This document shows positions 61,213-61,634 of a DNA stretch of 61,634 nucleotides, piece by piece. Position numbers and translations under genes: made by a program. The DNA is taken from positions 1 to 61,634 of the forward strand of contig JABHBJ010000002.1 of assembly GCA_018673955.1 (NCBI GenBank). Direction: 5' to 3'. The DNA comes from Chloroflexota bacterium (GTDB lineage: Bacteria; Chloroflexota; Dehalococcoidia; Lucifugimonadales; Lucifugimonadaceae). How positions within the stretch are numbered: the stretch's first letter is position 1; each line of letters opens with the position of its first letter. The notes beneath the pieces were generated by a model. That model was given only the letters and a program-made list of their open reading frames with translations, was not told the origin of the DNA and made no database searches.

Positions 61213-61634
61213 GGTTCTGTCAGATCTCAGTGCTCCAGTCGAAACTAGGTCGACCTAAATACATCTTCGATCCCTGTATTTAAGCTGACAGCTCGGTCAT
61301 TAGACTCGACCATCTTTCTGTGAATATCTTCCTTCGACTGGATGCTGAAACGTGCTCACCGGCTGTGGCACGGACTCTTAGATAGTTTCGTAACTCGTCG
61401 AAAGCGTTACAGAAACGGCTGGCTGATTCAAACTTGGCGAAGCCGAGCATCGGGTAATAACGTTGCTTGATAAGTCGATGATTCTGCTCGATACGATTGT
61501 TCAAATACTGATTGTGGCGATGCAGAACTTTACGTCCGGCGATCCATCGAATTGCCTTCGTGTAAGCAGGATGTTTGTCTGTCGTCATCCGTAACGGCTT
61601 CTGTCCTGCACTATCGATTAGGCGTCGAAGGAAA
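61213..61634 (-). mobile_element. IS6-like insertion sequence, 3' part, truncated by window end
   Basis: Contains the transposase C-terminal part and the outer end GGTTCTGTCAGATCTCAGTGC (61213-61233). The same end, with one change, is found at 57380-57402, and a looser copy near 38592. The remaining part of the element lies beyond the window. Confidence 0.75.
61280..61634 (-). CDS. IS6-family transposase, C-terminal part (runs off window)
   Basis: The frame is open to the window edge: 118 residues are visible, beginning FRRLIDSAGQKPLRMTTDKH. The DDE-type core is evident: TTDKHPAYTKAI carries the second Asp, and YLNNRIEQNHRLIKQR carries the catalytic Glu. The RYYPMLGFAKFESASRFCNA segment is typical of IS6-type transposases. 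The ATG at 61588 is internal; the true start lies outside. The three relics in this window align to this copy, so it or a close relative is their likely source. Confidence 0.85.
   Translation of the reverse strand, partial: FLRRLIDSAGQKPLRMTTDKHPAYTKAIRWIAGRKVLHRHNQYLNNRIEQNHRLIKQRYYPMLGFAKFESASRFCNAFDELRNYLRVRATAGEHVSASSRRKIFTERWSSLMTELSA

Noticed and set aside
1-61634. CRISPR arrays, phage structural genes or conjugation genes
   Set aside because: No regularly spaced short repeats, cas-like proteins, phage proteins or transfer proteins were seen. The only mobile-element protein is the IS6-type transposase.

Overview
This 61.6 kb window comes from a bacterial chromosome of roughly balanced GC content. 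It is gene-dense, uses GTG and TTG starts often, and has many one-base or four-base gene overlaps. No ribosomal or phylogenetic marker gene is present, so the taxon can only be inferred. The content is an oligotrophic, catabolic, transporter-rich repertoire: enolase-superfamily dehydratases, UxuA-like proteins, a flavin monooxygenase, an LLM-class flavin oxidoreductase, SMP-30 lactonase, sulfatase, MlrC, M19 dipeptidase, a ceramidase-like protein, and many MFS and peptide-type ABC systems. This resembles uncultured marine Chloroflexota of the SAR202 type. That placement is an inference, not a demonstration.

Layout. 0.3-4.4 kb: a four-gene peptide/nickel-type ABC importer (two permeases, two ATPases) without its binding protein. 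4.5-13.1 kb: DipZ-like thioredoxin lipoprotein, SMP-30 lactonase, a DUF362 protein with a His-rich tail, a small unknown gene, an SDR, a cupin, a UxuA-like protein and a sulfatase. 13.1-17.0 kb: a nucleotide-cyclase relic, a 44-residue membrane peptide, and a 1076-residue fusion of an ArsP_1/DUF318-type permease to an FG-GAP/ASPIC-UnbV domain. 17-31.6 kb: MFS exporter, two adjacent enolase-superfamily dehydratases, FAD monooxygenase, MMPL/RND exporter, MFS, a ThDP enzyme, a ceramidase-like protein, a second UxuA-like protein and a VOC protein. 31.9-41.9 kb: Gfo/Idh/MocA oxidoreductase, LLM flavin oxidoreductase, a likely phosphoethanolamine-decoration module (cytidylyltransferase, LicD, PLP enzyme), Ldh-type dehydrogenase, aldo/keto reductase, a probable selenocysteine peroxiredoxin and an unknown membrane protein. 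42-50.9 kb: amidohydrolase, an unclassified alpha/alpha-barrel-like protein, and a complete peptide-type ABC importer with its binding lipoprotein. 51-61.6 kb: a mosaic of tRNA-Lys 3' halves, IS6-like relics, a broken alcohol dehydrogenase, MFS, YeiH, MlrC, M19 dipeptidase, a large alpha/beta hydrolase and an IS6-family transposase running off the window end.

Most intact genes fit uptake and oxidation of sugar acids, sugar lactones and small amides or peptides, followed by export or redox protection. The dehydratases, lactonase, MocA-type, Ldh-type and aldo/keto oxidoreductases could together oxidise deoxy-sugars or uronic-type sugars without phosphorylation.

The two most notable signals are these. 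First, a peroxiredoxin gene has an in-frame TGA exactly at the peroxidatic cysteine, with a SECIS-like hairpin just downstream, so it is a probable selenoprotein. Second, three same-orientation 45-bp copies of a tRNA-Lys(UUU) 3' half all stop at the same base of the anticodon loop. Each lies just downstream of a minus-strand catabolic gene, which suggests cassette-like integration at tRNA-derived attachment sites. The window also holds relics of a nitroreductase, a nucleotide cyclase, a tRNA-Glu-like gene and several IS6-like fragments, so it has had repeated insertion and decay.
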